A DNA stretch of 64,000 nt from positions 2,356,001-2,420,000 of the forward strand of contig OY761541.1 in assembly GCA_963664625.1 (NCBI GenBank), given 5' to 3'. The position numbers were made by a program, and so were the translations under genes. The notes beneath the pieces are model-generated. The model was not told the origin of the DNA. It ran no database searches and was given only the letters and a program-made list of their open reading frames with translations. The stretch is from CBDCFV01 sp963664625 (GTDB taxonomy: Bacteria > Chloroflexota > Dehalococcoidia > Lucifugimonadales > UBA3495). Below, piece by piece: positions 41,864 through 50,161 of this stretch (its first letter is position 1; the number at the start of each line of letters is the position of its first letter).

Positions 41864-42943
41864 TCACACAATCAACATGGCGTCGCCGAACGAGTAGAAC
41901 CGGTATTCCTCCCGTATTGCCTCCCGGTAGGCCCGGAGCACCAGTTCCCGCCCGGCGAAGGCCGATACCAGCATCAGCAGCGTGGACCTTGGCAGGTGGA
42001 AATTGGTCACCATCGCATCCACCAGGCGAAAACGGTGGCCGGGCAGAATGAACAACTCCGCTTGGTCTTGAATTGGGCGTAGGGGCAACCCTCGTGGTTG
42101 CCCTTTCTCCTCGTGGGCGCCCACAAGAGGCGCCCCTACCTCCATTCGCTGGGCCGCCTGCTCCAGCACCCGCACCGACGTGGTGCCGACGGCGATGATG
42201 CGACGTCCTTCCCGGCGGGCCCGGTTGATCGAGCCGGCCGCTTCCCCTGATACCTCGTAGTATTCCGTGTGAATGTGATGCTGGGTAGGGTCTTCTCCCT
42301 GCACCGGCCGGAAAGTGTCCAGCCCGACGTGAAGGGTCACGAAGGCCTGCTCCACTCCCATCTGTCCAAGTTGTTCCAGCAGCGAGTCGGTAAAGTGAAG
42401 GCCCGCCGTCGGCGCGGCCACGCTGCCGGGATCGGCGGCGTATACCGTCTGGTAACGTTCCGGGTCCTCCGGCTGTTGGTGAATGTAGGGGGGCAGGGGC
42501 GTCTCCCCTAGTTGGTCGATGCCCTGCTCCGACGAAAGCCGCACCAACTTGGTCCCCTGCGGATTGGACTCCAGTACCTCTACTTCCAGACCAACGTCGC
42601 TGCCCTGACCGTCAATCAACACGCGAACGCCGGGCTGCAACCGCCGTCCGGGGCGTCCCAATGCTTCCCACACTCCTGGTCCCTGGCGGCGCAGCAGCAG
42701 CAACTCTACCCGTCCGCCGGTGCCTGCCCGCCGCCCGCGAAGCCGTGCCGGAATTACCCGGCTCCGGTTGAACACCATGAGATCGCCGGCACTCAGGCAT
42801 TCCAGGATGTCTGTGAACCGCCGGTGCTTAATGACGCCCGTGCCCCGGTCCAATACAAGCAACCGGGACGAGTCGCGGGGTTCTACCGGCGTTTGAGCGA
42901 TGAGGTGAGGGGGAAGATCATAGTCGAAGTCGCTGGTGCGCAT
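41864..42943 (-). CDS. queA: S-adenosylmethionine:tRNA ribosyltransferase-isomerase
   Basis: A 359-residue QueA, which adds the epoxyqueuosine moiety to tRNA in queuosine synthesis. It starts MRTSDFDYDLPPHLIAQTPV and contains RDSSRLLVLDRGTG, the PTAGLHFT motif near residue 180, and VTLHVGLDTFRPV. The C-terminal part has ELFILPGHRFRLVDAMVTNF. A palindromic repeat is inserted in frame at about residues 268-288 (GAPLVGAHEEKGQPRGLPLR), where other QueA proteins have a short loop before the F/L-I-x-P-G motif. Length is otherwise normal. Confidence 0.95.
   Translation of the reverse strand: MRTSDFDYDLPPHLIAQTPVEPRDSSRLLVLDRGTGVIKHRRFTDILECLSAGDLMVFNRSRVIPARLRGRRAGTGGRVELLLLRRQGPGVWEALGRPGRRLQPGVRVLIDGQGSDVGLEVEVLESNPQGTKLVRLSSEQGIDQLGETPLPPYIHQQPEDPERYQTVYAADPGSVAAPTAGLHFTDSLLEQLGQMGVEQAFVTLHVGLDTFRPVQGEDPTQHHIHTEYYEVSGEAAGSINRARREGRRIIAVGTTSVRVLEQAAQRMEVGAPLVGAHEEKGQPRGLPLRPIQDQAELFILPGHRFRLVDAMVTNFHLPRSTLLMLVSAFAGRELVLRAYREAIREEYRFYSFGDAMLIV
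42079..42139. repeat. In-frame palindromic element inside queA
   Basis: The element is bounded by GTAGGGGC and GCCCCTAC and contains CAACCCTCGTGGTTG and GGGCGCCC sub-palindromes. It is translated as part of QueA. Related elements are at 8684 and 32812. Confidence 0.78.
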
Positions 42944-42949
42944 GTTATT

Positions 42950-43024
42950 TTGAACTGTGACTGCTGTGGTTTATGGAGCCAGGAAATCAGGGTAATCAGT
43001 TAATCATAAGAATCACAGTTCAGA
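42950..43024. repeat. TIR-bounded repeat between queA and folD
   Basis: TGAACTGTGA and TCACAGTTCAGA are inverted termini, as at 35864. The interior differs (GGAAATCAGGGTAATCAG). Confidence 0.6.
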
Positions 43025-43044
43025 CAAAATTACGGCAAACCGGC

Positions 43045-43932
43045 CTACTCGCCCTGGATGCTGATGCGTGCCGCCGCCAGCGTATTGACCAGGAGCGACG
43101 CAATGGTCATGGGGCCGACGCCCCCGGGCACCGGGGTGATGGCCTCCGCTTTTTCCGACACCGCCTCGAAGTCCACGTCCCCTACCAAGCGGTATCCCCG
43201 CCTGCGAGTGGCGTCATCCACCCGGTTGATGCCAACGTCAATGACCACCGCCCCATCCTTTACCATTTCCGCCGTGATGGCCTTGGGTTGGCCGATGGCG
43301 GCCACCAGGATGTCGGCCCGGAGCGTGTGTGCCGACAAGTCCGCGGTCCGGGTGTGGCAAACGGTGACGGTGGCGTTGGCCCCCGATTGCCGCTGCATCA
43401 ACAGCGCCGCCAAGGGCTTGCCCACTATCTCGCTGCGGCCGCAAATCACCACGTTACGCCCGGCGGGGTCATACCCGTTCCTTACCAGCAGTTGTTGAAT
43501 GCCGGCTGGGGTGCCGGGCACGAAGGCGGCGCGCCCTTGCAACAGTTGCCCGGCGTTGAACGGATGGATGCCGTCCACGTCCTTCCGCGGGTCCAACGAT
43601 TCTATCACCGCGTACTGGTCGATCTGGTCCGGCAGCGGAAGCTGGACCAGGATGCCGTGAAACCGCGAGTCCCGGTTCAGTTGGCCGATCAACTCCAGTA
43701 GTTCGTCCTGGGAAGTCGAGGCCTGCAGTGCGAAGGTATCGCTGAACATGCCCACCTCGTCGCAGGCCCGGCGCTTGTTCCTCACGTACACCGCCGAAGC
43801 CGGGTCGTCACCCACCAATACGGCGGCCAGTCCCGGTGTCACTTGGTGGTTCTCCCCCATTTCCGCCACGCCCGCCGCCACTTCGCCGCGGACTTCCTTG
43901 GCTAACGCCTGGCCATCCAGTATCTTCGCCAT
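43045..43932 (-). CDS. folD: Bifunctional methylenetetrahydrofolate dehydrogenase/cyclohydrolase
   Basis: A 295-residue FolD interconverting 5,10-methylene-, methenyl- and 10-formyl-tetrahydrofolate. Family marks are AVLVGDDPASAVYVRNKRRA near residue 38, with the catalytic Y and K, GILVQLPLPDQIDQ near residue 97, NVVICGRSEIVGKPLAALLM near residue 160, and GGVGPMTIASLLVNT at the C-terminus. Length and domain order are normal. It shares its strand with queA upstream of the repeat at 42950. Function in one-carbon metabolism is secure. Confidence 0.97.
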   Translation of the reverse strand: MAKILDGQALAKEVRGEVAAGVAEMGENHQVTPGLAAVLVGDDPASAVYVRNKRRACDEVGMFSDTFALQASTSQDELLELIGQLNRDSRFHGILVQLPLPDQIDQYAVIESLDPRKDVDGIHPFNAGQLLQGRAAFVPGTPAGIQQLLVRNGYDPAGRNVVICGRSEIVGKPLAALLMQRQSGANATVTVCHTRTADLSAHTLRADILVAAIGQPKAITAEMVKDGAVVIDVGINRVDDATRRRGYRLVGDVDFEAVSEKAEAITPVPGGVGPMTIASLLVNTLAAARISIQGE

Positions 43933-43960
43933 TGCTTGAAGACCTGCTCCTTCTTGAATG

Positions 43961-44022
43961 ACTATCAGGATAATTCAACGACATCCTGATAATCCCAACA
44001 TCCGGTAAATCCTGATTCAGAC
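43961..44022. repeat. Degenerate TIR-bounded repeat near folD
   Basis: TCAGGAT and AATCCTGATTCAGAC match the termini of the element at 16651. The left end is truncated or diverged. Confidence 0.5.
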
Positions 44023-44069
44023 AAAGGTCCCGTCATTCTAACACGACCAACGTTTCGTTCCTGTCCGGG

Positions 44070-44528
44070 TTAGGAGACAGTGTCCCTGCCGTATCTGCCC
44101 TTCCGCGGGGCTTGGTAAAGGCTGAGAAAGGCCGTGATTGTCATAGCCAAAGCCGCCGGCAGGAACAGGATCCCGAAGGATAGGTATCCCAACAAGCAGA
44201 ATACCAAGCAAGCAATGGTCAGTCCGAACAGCATGAATCTCTTGGGCAATGAGTCGCTGCCCAGGAACCATAACACCACCACCAGCGCCAAGCCGGTCAA
44301 CACTACCGGCACGAACAATGGGACCAACACCCACCACCCGTTGGCTTCTATGAAGGACGCCGATAACGTGTAAGTGGTTGCCGCTTCTCCGCTGCCTCTT
44401 GGCGAAGCCGTTGCCTCCACTCCTCTGTAGGAATAAGGCCAAAGGGCCAGCCACAGGAACGCAGCCCACGCCAATATATGGGCGACAATAGCTCCCAACA
44501 GTGGCGGGTCGCGGCGGATGGACCTCAA
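44070..44528 (-). CDS. Small membrane protein, hypothetical
   Basis: A 152-residue protein with four hydrophobic segments, near residues 11-30, 65-87, 97-113 and 116-135. A periplasmic-type loop lies between the first two (EATASPRGSGEAATTYTLSA). The C-terminus is basic (APRKGRYGRD). No family is recognised. It is divergent from the cobalamin-binding-protein gene, whose start is 93 bp away. Composition is like its neighbours. Confidence 0.55.
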   Translation of the reverse strand: MRSIRRDPPLLGAIVAHILAWAAFLWLALWPYSYRGVEATASPRGSGEAATTYTLSASFIEANGWWVLVPLFVPVVLTGLALVVVLWFLGSDSLPKRFMLFGLTIACLVFCLLGYLSFGILFLPAALAMTITAFLSLYQAPRKGRYGRDTVS

Positions 44529-44620
44529 GCCGGTTATCCCCCTTGGGTCAGCCTCTTCCGCGAATTATACAGTTATAATAAGGCGACACCAGCGCAGGAC
44601 GTGGCCCGGCAGGAGTTGGA

Positions 44621-45544
44621 ATGCGAATATGCTCGTTGCTTCCCAGCGCCACCGAAATGGTCTACGCCTTGGGGCTTGGCGATCAACTGGTGGGCGTGTC
44701 TCACACCTGCGATTACCCCGATGATACCAGCAGCAAGCCGGTGGTGAGCCGGAGCATCCGGCAAATCCGCCACCTGAGCAGCATCGAAATAGACTCCATC
44801 ATCCAGCAGGCCCGGGCCAACAACAACCCCCTCTACTGGATAGACGAAGACTTACTCCGCCAGCTTCGCCCAGACGTCATCCTGACTCAGGAGATATGCG
44901 AGGTCTGCGCCATTTCCAGCGGGTCGGTCTACGAGACTGCGGCCAAAGCCCTGGACTACGAACCTGAGTTTGTCACTGTCCGGCCAGCGGGCTTGGAAGA
45001 CATCTTCGCCAATATCAGGAACATCGGGAAAGCGGCCGACGCGCCGGACCAGTCCTCCGCCTTGGTGCGAGAGCTGCGTCAACGGGTGAAACGGGTGACG
45101 GATGCTCTCCCCGGCGATTCTCCCCGTCCCAAGGTCTTCTGCATCGACTGGCTGGCTCCCCTGCGCAACACCGGCCAGTGGGTGCCGGAACTGGTGGAAC
45201 TCGCTGGCGGTGAAGAGGGCTTGGCGGTCAAATGGGGCAAGTCCAGGGAGATAGCTTGGCAGGAAGTCCTGGACTACCGGCCTGACTACATAATGATGAT
45301 GCCCTGTGCCTTCCAGCCGGACCGGGTGGCGGCGGAATCGGTGGCTTGGCTGGCGAACCAACCCGGGTACGACACCCTGCCCGCCGTGCAGAACGACCAA
45401 GTATTCCTGTTCGATGGCCGCGTCCCCAGCCGTCACGGCCCCAGGGTGATCAACGTGCTGGAAGGCTTGGCTGAGGCCATGCACCCCGATCTGTTCACCG
45501 GCCTTGCACCGCAGGGCCTTTTCTGGAAAGCCGACTTAACCTAG
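44621..45544 (+). CDS. Cobalamin-binding (BtuF-like) periplasmic-binding-fold protein
   Basis: A 307-residue protein with the two-lobed helical-backbone fold of BtuF/FhuD binding proteins. The start MRICSLLPSATEMVYALGLG and GVSHTCDYPDD are diagnostic, as are LRPDVILTQEICEVCAISSG near residue 85 and FLFDGRVPSRHGPRVINVLE near the C-terminus. There is no signal peptide, so this form is cytoplasmic, as in many single-gene homologues annotated 'cobalamin-binding protein'. No transporter genes are adjacent. It precedes the deacetylase gene by 20 bp. Confidence 0.87.
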   Translation: MRICSLLPSATEMVYALGLGDQLVGVSHTCDYPDDTSSKPVVSRSIRQIRHLSSIEIDSIIQQARANNNPLYWIDEDLLRQLRPDVILTQEICEVCAISSGSVYETAAKALDYEPEFVTVRPAGLEDIFANIRNIGKAADAPDQSSALVRELRQRVKRVTDALPGDSPRPKVFCIDWLAPLRNTGQWVPELVELAGGEEGLAVKWGKSREIAWQEVLDYRPDYIMMMPCAFQPDRVAAESVAWLANQPGYDTLPAVQNDQVFLFDGRVPSRHGPRVINVLEGLAEAMHPDLFTGLAPQGLFWKADLT

Positions 45545-45564
45545 CCCAACCCTAAGGAGCAATC

Positions 45565-46434
45565 ATGCCTAATCCCCGCTCGGACTACTCCAACATCTTC
45601 GACCGGCCTCCGCTTAAACTGCCGGACGGCGCCCGCATCGTCGTCTGGCCCATCATCAACGTGGAGGAGTGGGACATCAACGAGCCCATGGCCCGTACCG
45701 TCCTGCCCGTTCCCCAAGGCCGCAGCGTGATTCCCGACGTGCCCAATTACGCATGGTACGACTACGGAATGCGCGCCGGGTTCTGGCGGATGAAGCGGGT
45801 GTTGGACCGCCACGGCATCCGGGCCACCGTAAGCCTCAACGCCTCGGTCTGCGAGACCTATCCTTACTTGGTGCAGGAAAGCCTCAAGTCCGGCTGGGAA
45901 ATGCTGGCCCACGGCTACGTCCAACGGGTGCTCAATGTAGAGGAGGACGAACGGGCCGTCATCCGCCGCACCATCGATACCATCAAGAATTTCTCCGGCG
46001 TCGCGCCCCGGGGCTGGATGGGACCGGGCTTGGCCGAGACCTTCGACACCCCCGACATCCTGGTCGAAGAAGGAATTGAGTACGTCTGCGACTGGTGCAA
46101 CGACGACCAGCCCTACCGCATGAAAGTCAAGAGTGGCACACTCACATCCATCCCATACACCGTCGAGCTTAACGACATCCCAATCTACTTGGTGCAGCAC
46201 CACCGCGCCCCGGAGATATTCGAGCGGGCCAAGGACCAGTTCGACACCCTGTACGAAGAGGGCGCCGAAAGCGCTCGCGTTATGGCCGTCTCCACCCACC
46301 CCTACATCACCGGCGTCCCCTACCGCATCAAGTACTACAACCGGATCTGGGAGTACATCCGCCAGTTCCAGGGCGTGGTATTTATGACGGGGAGTGAAAT
46401 TCTGGACTGGTATAACGGGGAGGTGGGGCATTAA
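45565..46434 (+). CDS. Polysaccharide deacetylase-family protein (PuuE/allantoinase-like)
   Basis: A 289-residue NodB-fold protein. Features are RIVVWPIINVEEWDINEPMA at the N-terminus, YAWYDYGMRAGFWRMKRVLD near residue 62, LNASVCETYPYLVQES, GWEMLAHGYVQRVLN near residue 111, and VAPRGWMGPGLAETFDTPDI. The pattern is that of the PuuE/cyanobacterial allantoinase-like clade of CE4 enzymes, not peptidoglycan deacetylases. The substrate is unknown. An AAGGAG site precedes the ATG by 8 nt, and the gene probably shares a transcript with the cobalamin-binding gene. Confidence 0.88.
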   Translation: MPNPRSDYSNIFDRPPLKLPDGARIVVWPIINVEEWDINEPMARTVLPVPQGRSVIPDVPNYAWYDYGMRAGFWRMKRVLDRHGIRATVSLNASVCETYPYLVQESLKSGWEMLAHGYVQRVLNVEEDERAVIRRTIDTIKNFSGVAPRGWMGPGLAETFDTPDILVEEGIEYVCDWCNDDQPYRMKVKSGTLTSIPYTVELNDIPIYLVQHHRAPEIFERAKDQFDTLYEEGAESARVMAVSTHPYITGVPYRIKYYNRIWEYIRQFQGVVFMTGSEILDWYNGEVGH

Positions 46435-46561
46435 CTGGGATGAAATTACTCATATCTCTCAATGTGCGTTTGAGCAATATAGTGGGATTGAAGTATAACG
46501 TCCTATATAGTTTGGTATAGTGGAAGCAGCCCTTCAGTTGCCCTGAAATGGAGATGTCTCA

Positions 46562-46837
46562 TTGGTTACGCCGAACGATTCTAATCAGTCGGCATTGTGG
46601 GAAGACCTTATTCCCATACTTGTTGATCACCCCGATTCCTTGCAAGAGAGCTTTTCAAAAGCTGTGAATGCAGTGGTTGAATCCAGACAACAAGGCCATA
46701 TCACGGATGAAGAGGTGAATGTACTGTTCCGTGAATTGGTAGGTGTTTTAGTTGGCGCTTTGGTAAGCGCGAGGGTTGAGAATGTTGTCATGCGGGCACT
46801 GTCTGGCTCGAACACAGACGCGAATCTAGGTTCTTGA
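46562..46837 (+). CDS. Hypothetical small helical protein
   Basis: A 91-residue protein starting at TTG with GGAG upstream. Predicted helices contain FSKAVNAVVESRQQGHITDE and EVNVLFRELVGVLVGALVSA, the second hydrophobic enough to be membrane-associated. No family is recognised. It starts the AT-richer accessory pocket that extends to about 51 kb. Confidence 0.5.
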   Translation: MVTPNDSNQSALWEDLIPILVDHPDSLQESFSKAVNAVVESRQQGHITDEEVNVLFRELVGVLVGALVSARVENVVMRALSGSNTDANLGS

Positions 46838-46988
46838 TTCACCTCGAGGTCGTATGTCCCGCGGAACCGATGAAGTAGAGGACCCGGGCGAACCAAGAGC
46901 CCCGAAGTAGGTATGGGACGCTAGGCACCGCTGCCAGTAGCGACAGCATCCGCATTGAATGTACCCACGACTAACGGGTGTGGATTAG

Positions 46989-47564
46989 TTATTGTATTGA
47001 TTCCAAGAGGGGCGAGTGCTCGGACAATTGGGACGTTCCTTCAGGGTCAGGAAGAATGTCGAATAGTTTGTCCGCTACACGCAAGAGGTCCTCATAAGAG
47101 TCACACTCGAATACTTCATTTTGGATTAGACGACACCGTTCGATGGTCAAAGCGTCCATTATCGTTTTTTCCCATGCCCGTTTGCACGGCCACGACTTCA
47201 GTACCGTAGCGGTAGGGGCTGCGGTTCTATGTTGAGACAACCTACCATTTACATTCTCTGCAAATCCTAGTTTCAGACGCCTTGGATCGAGTTCAGGCAC
47301 CAATTGAATGATGTAAAATTCCCCCGAATCTGAAATCGGCGCGACGGCGTCCACGCCGAATCCTTCCTGTCGCCGCATTTGGCGAATCTGTTCTGCTTGG
47401 ATATGGGTAACAGCCGTAGTAGGCTGGCCTTTGGAATCTGCCGTGCGCCGTTTGTGGGTTTCGATATCATGCTTCTTGACATACTTGAGCAGGTTCGAGT
47501 GGTCCATACCCAACTCATTCGCCAAGCTACGTAGAGTCATGTACTCATCCGTCTGTGCGTTCAT
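46989..47564 (-). CDS. GIY-YIG (T5orf172-like) protein with N-terminal HTH-like segment
   Basis: A 191-residue protein. The N-terminal part (YMTLRSLANELGMDHSNLLK) looks like a helix-turn-helix or phage-regulator DNA-binding segment. The C-terminal half has a GIY-YIG-type core: GEFYIIQLVPELD, then RRLKLGFAENVNGRLSQHR with the conserved Arg, and NEVFECDSYEDLLRV with the Glu. This is the T5orf172/MULE-type arrangement found in phage and mobile-element proteins. GGGGATAAA precedes the ATG at 47564. It is probably a DNA-binding nuclease-domain protein; activity is untested. Confidence 0.72.
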   Translation of the reverse strand: MNAQTDEYMTLRSLANELGMDHSNLLKYVKKHDIETHKRRTADSKGQPTTAVTHIQAEQIRQMRRQEGFGVDAVAPISDSGEFYIIQLVPELDPRRLKLGFAENVNGRLSQHRTAAPTATVLKSWPCKRAWEKTIMDALTIERCRLIQNEVFECDSYEDLLRVADKLFDILPDPEGTSQLSEHSPLLESIQ

Positions 47565-47597
47565 TTTATCCCCCTGGTGCATCTTCCTTGATGCGAT

Positions 47598-47617
47598 AAT
47601 ACATGGTAATACATGGT
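47598..47617. promoter_or_regulatory. 10-bp tandem repeats upstream of the GIY-YIG gene
   Basis: AATACATGGT occurs twice back to back, 34 bp upstream of the start at 47564. One-turn spacing suits a regulator-binding site, possibly for the gene's own HTH segment; that role is inferred. Confidence 0.4.
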
Positions 47618-47784
47618 GTGGCAAGGGAAGGTATGGCAATATGGCTTGGCAAGATATGTATCAGGATTGCTCAGAGCAACCCTCTAGATAAAGGGCTTAG
47701 GATTGGTAAAGGATTGGACCTACCGCCCGCCGTTGGCTCAATTCCTGACCCGACGGTTTTTTTGACAGTTTGAGTGCCATATCG

Positions 47785-48174
47785 ATGAGAGATAGTTATC
47801 AACAAGCAGACTCGTTTGAGGTGTTTTCCCGTTGGTACTGGGTCCTTTATTTTGTCCTCTATTTGGGGTTGGTCATTTTCTTATTCCGAGAGTTTTGGTA
47901 TCCTACTGATAGTAAGCTCTATAATCTCCAGTTGTCGGCTAGTCTTTTTAGCACGGCCACAGGAGTAGCATCTTTTGTGGCCATTTCTTTGGAGGTCTTC
48001 TTGGGCATGGCTCTTTTAATAGGTTCCGGTTTGCTGAAGCTCCGTAACGAATGGCGTCGCGGCAAAGACATTGAAGAGCGGTTGAGAAAGCTTGAGGAGC
48101 TTGAGCGTGAGCGGGCAGAGCGTGAACAGACGCGGGCAAAGCGACGCTCTATGAGGCGAAATAAGCCAGTTTAG
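47785..48174 (+). CDS. Membrane protein with C-terminal charged coiled coil
   Basis: A 129-residue protein with two hydrophobic helices (about residues 19-38 and 59-85) followed by a cytoplasmic highly charged helix (KDIEERLRKLEELERERAER) and a basic tail ending RRNKPV. No family is recognised. The ATG at 47785 is chosen; the frame opens five codons earlier at TTG. It is in the AT-richer accessory pocket beside the IS3 element. Confidence 0.55.
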   Translation: MRDSYQQADSFEVFSRWYWVLYFVLYLGLVIFLFREFWYPTDSKLYNLQLSASLFSTATGVASFVAISLEVFLGMALLIGSGLLKLRNEWRRGKDIEERLRKLEELERERAEREQTRAKRRSMRRNKPV

Positions 48175-48272
48175 CTACCACAACCTCTGAACACTTCGAC
48201 ACACCAATTCGCTCCGGCTCACCACAGCCGGGGCGTTTTCTTTCCAGTACCCAACCCCTGATAGTAGGAACA

Positions 48273-48632
48273 TTAAAACGGTCGCCCATTCACAACGGTC
48301 GGCGACAGGCACTTGTTTACCGGGTCGGTCGCAAGGCCGAATATCTCCAACGCGGTGGCTCCTATCAGGAAAACGCCCGGGTCGCCAAACACCACGGCGC
48401 ACGGCATCTCCTTGTCCAGTAATTGCAGGTAGGCCGGCCCAATGGGCCGGGCAATCTGTGACCCGTCGGCAAGCTTGAAGTCAACGTTCTAGGATGGCTT
48501 CATGTGAAGGTTCTCCAGGAAGTCGCGTGGGAACATGGAGTAGGTGGCTCCTGTATCCACCAAAGCATCGACGTAGACGAATTCGCGGCTGTCTATGTTC
48601 CCCACGCCGATTGGCACCGTAAACGTGCTCAT
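48273..48632 (-). pseudogene. Clan AA aspartic protease gene broken by an in-frame amber codon
   Basis: The frame encodes a retropepsin-like protein of about 119 residues. The active-site DALVDTGATYSMFP is near residue 24, the middle has DFKLADGSQIARPIGPAY, and the C-terminus has LIGATALEIFGLATDPVN, the full family plan (TIGR03698-like). A single TAG at 48489-48491 interrupts it after HMKPS. The frame continues uninterrupted on both sides, so one base change would restore it. An IS3 element lies 129 bp upstream of the start. It is either a recent pseudogene or read through. Confidence 0.75.
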
Positions 48633-48850
48633 TCTTGGTCCTTTGATGGAACAGGTTCTTTCGTCCGGCCTCGCTGTCTCAATCATTGTGTTCACAACCT
48701 ATGATACAACGCCCGTTTGAAGCTTTGCAGGTTCTTCATGTCAACATTAGAATAGCCCCGTGAGGTGGACCCAAGAAACTGGACAGGTAGCTAAGTGGGA
48801 GTCCTGCTTCTAAACTGAGGGCAGCGACAGCTGTCGAGGAGGAGCGGGAA

Positions 48851-49153
48851 ATGTCCAGAGAGAGAAGAAAGCACAGCCCGGCCTTCAAGGCCAAAGTTGC
48901 ACTGGAGGCAATGAAGGGCGAGCAGACGGTGGCCGAACTGGCTGCCCGGTTCGAGGTTCACCCCAACCAGATTCAGACATGGAAGAAGGCTCTGGTCGAT
49001 GGGGCGTCCGCCATCTTTGACCAGGGCAACGGGACCAGTAAAGACAAGGGTCAGAAGAGCAAGAACAACGACGCTCTGGTGGCCCGGTTGTACCAGCAGA
49101 TCGGCCAGCTCAAGGTGGAGCGGGATTTCTTGGAGGAAAGGTCCGGTCCATGA
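48851..49153 (+). CDS. IS3-family transposase OrfA
   Basis: A 100-residue OrfA with the helix-turn-helix of transposase_8: HSPAFKAKVALEAMKGEQTV, then AELAARFEVHPNQIQTWKKA. The C-terminal part (LYQQIGQLKVERDFLEERSG) is the leucine-zipper-like oligomerisation segment. The frame overlaps OrfB by 4 bp (ATGA), so OrfB can be made by coupled re-initiation or by -1 frameshift. Intact. Confidence 0.95.
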   Translation: MSRERRKHSPAFKAKVALEAMKGEQTVAELAARFEVHPNQIQTWKKALVDGASAIFDQGNGTSKDKGQKSKNNDALVARLYQQIGQLKVERDFLEERSGP

Positions 49154-50067
49154 GCCTTGCACAGCGACGTGAGTTGGTGGACCGGCGACATCGACACCTG
49201 TCCATAGTGCGGCAGTGTCAGTTGCTGGGCGTCAGCCGCTCCAGCCTCTACTACCGTCCCAAGGGGACCTCACAGCAGGACCTGTCCCTGATGATGGAAC
49301 TGGACCGCCAGTACCTGGAGACGCCCTTTTACGGGTCCAGGCGGATGAAAGCCTGTCTGGAGAGGCGGGGCAAGCCGGTAAGTAGAAAGCGGGTGCAGCG
49401 GCTGATGCGGGTCATGGGGCTGCGGGCCATCTACCGACAACCTCGCACCAGTCGGCCGGCGCCGGAGCAACGAGTCTATCCCTACCTCCTGCGGGGTGCC
49501 AGTATCACCCGGCCCAACCAGGTGTGGGCGGCAGATATCACCTACTTGCCCATGGCCCGGGGATTCCTGTACCTCGTGGCGGTCATGGACTGGCACAGCC
49601 GGTACGTGCTGGCTTGGCGGTTGTCCAATACTTTGGAGGTCGGTTTCTGTGCCGAGGCGCTGACTGAAGCGTTGGGCCGGGGGAGGCCGGAGGTGTTCAA
49701 CACGGACCAGGGCAGCCAGTTCACCAGCCGCGAGTTCACCCAGGTGCTGGAGGACAGCGGGGTGAAGATCAGCATGGACGGGAAGGGGCGCTACGCTGAC
49801 AACATCTTCGTGGAGCGGCTATGGCGGACGGTGAAGTACGAAGAGGTATACCTGAAAGCCTACGGCAACGCCAGTGAGGCCCGCCGGGAACTGGGAGAAT
49901 ACTTCCGGTTCTACAACAACCGCAGGCCGCACCAAGCCTTGTGCTACCGGACGCCGGCGGAGGTTTTCTGCGGAGAGTCTAAGGAGACCAAAGAGAGGAG
50001 GTGTTCGGACCAACCGGTCTTGGTATCATACGACGGGATGCAGGAACCCCACTTGATTACGGCCTAA
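49150..50067 (+). CDS. IS3-family transposase OrfB (DDE integrase)
   Basis: A 305-residue OrfB. The HTH_21 region has LYYRPKGTSQQ, followed by the rve core with DDE residues in VWAADITYLPMARG (first Asp, about residue 127), EVFNTDQGSQFTSREF (second Asp, about 183) and ADNIFVERLWRTVKYEEVY (Glu, about 220). The C-terminal NNRRPHQALCYRTPAEVFCG is the family signature. No disabling mutation is visible, so the element may be active. Confidence 0.96.
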   Translation: MSLAQRRELVDRRHRHLSIVRQCQLLGVSRSSLYYRPKGTSQQDLSLMMELDRQYLETPFYGSRRMKACLERRGKPVSRKRVQRLMRVMGLRAIYRQPRTSRPAPEQRVYPYLLRGASITRPNQVWAADITYLPMARGFLYLVAVMDWHSRYVLAWRLSNTLEVGFCAEALTEALGRGRPEVFNTDQGSQFTSREFTQVLEDSGVKISMDGKGRYADNIFVERLWRTVKYEEVYLKAYGNASEARRELGEYFRFYNNRRPHQALCYRTPAEVFCGESKETKERRCSDQPVLVSYDGMQEPHLITA

Positions 50068-50161
50068 TCCTGTCCAACCAATGGGGTCCATCTCACCGTG
50101 CATAGAAGCGTATAGCAAATGCCTCCGCAGTGGGCCGCGAAGCAAATCAGGGAGGTCGGTT

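Larger units (their letters stand above)
48761..50095 (+). mobile_element. Complete IS3-family insertion sequence
   Basis: A 1335-bp element with imperfect terminal inverted repeats: the left end TGAGGTGGACCC...TGGACAGG and the right end, read inward, TGAGATGGACCC...TGGACAGG. It starts TG and ends CA. Flanks carry a CCG direct repeat on both sides (48758-48760 and 50096-50098), a 3-bp target-site duplication typical of IS3. It encodes OrfA and OrfB, both intact. Confidence 0.93.

Noticed and set aside
48489..48491. TAG as a pyrrolysine codon in the aspartic protease
   Set aside because: No pyl gene or PYLIS-like context is visible, and a substitution in a decaying gene next to an IS element is simpler.
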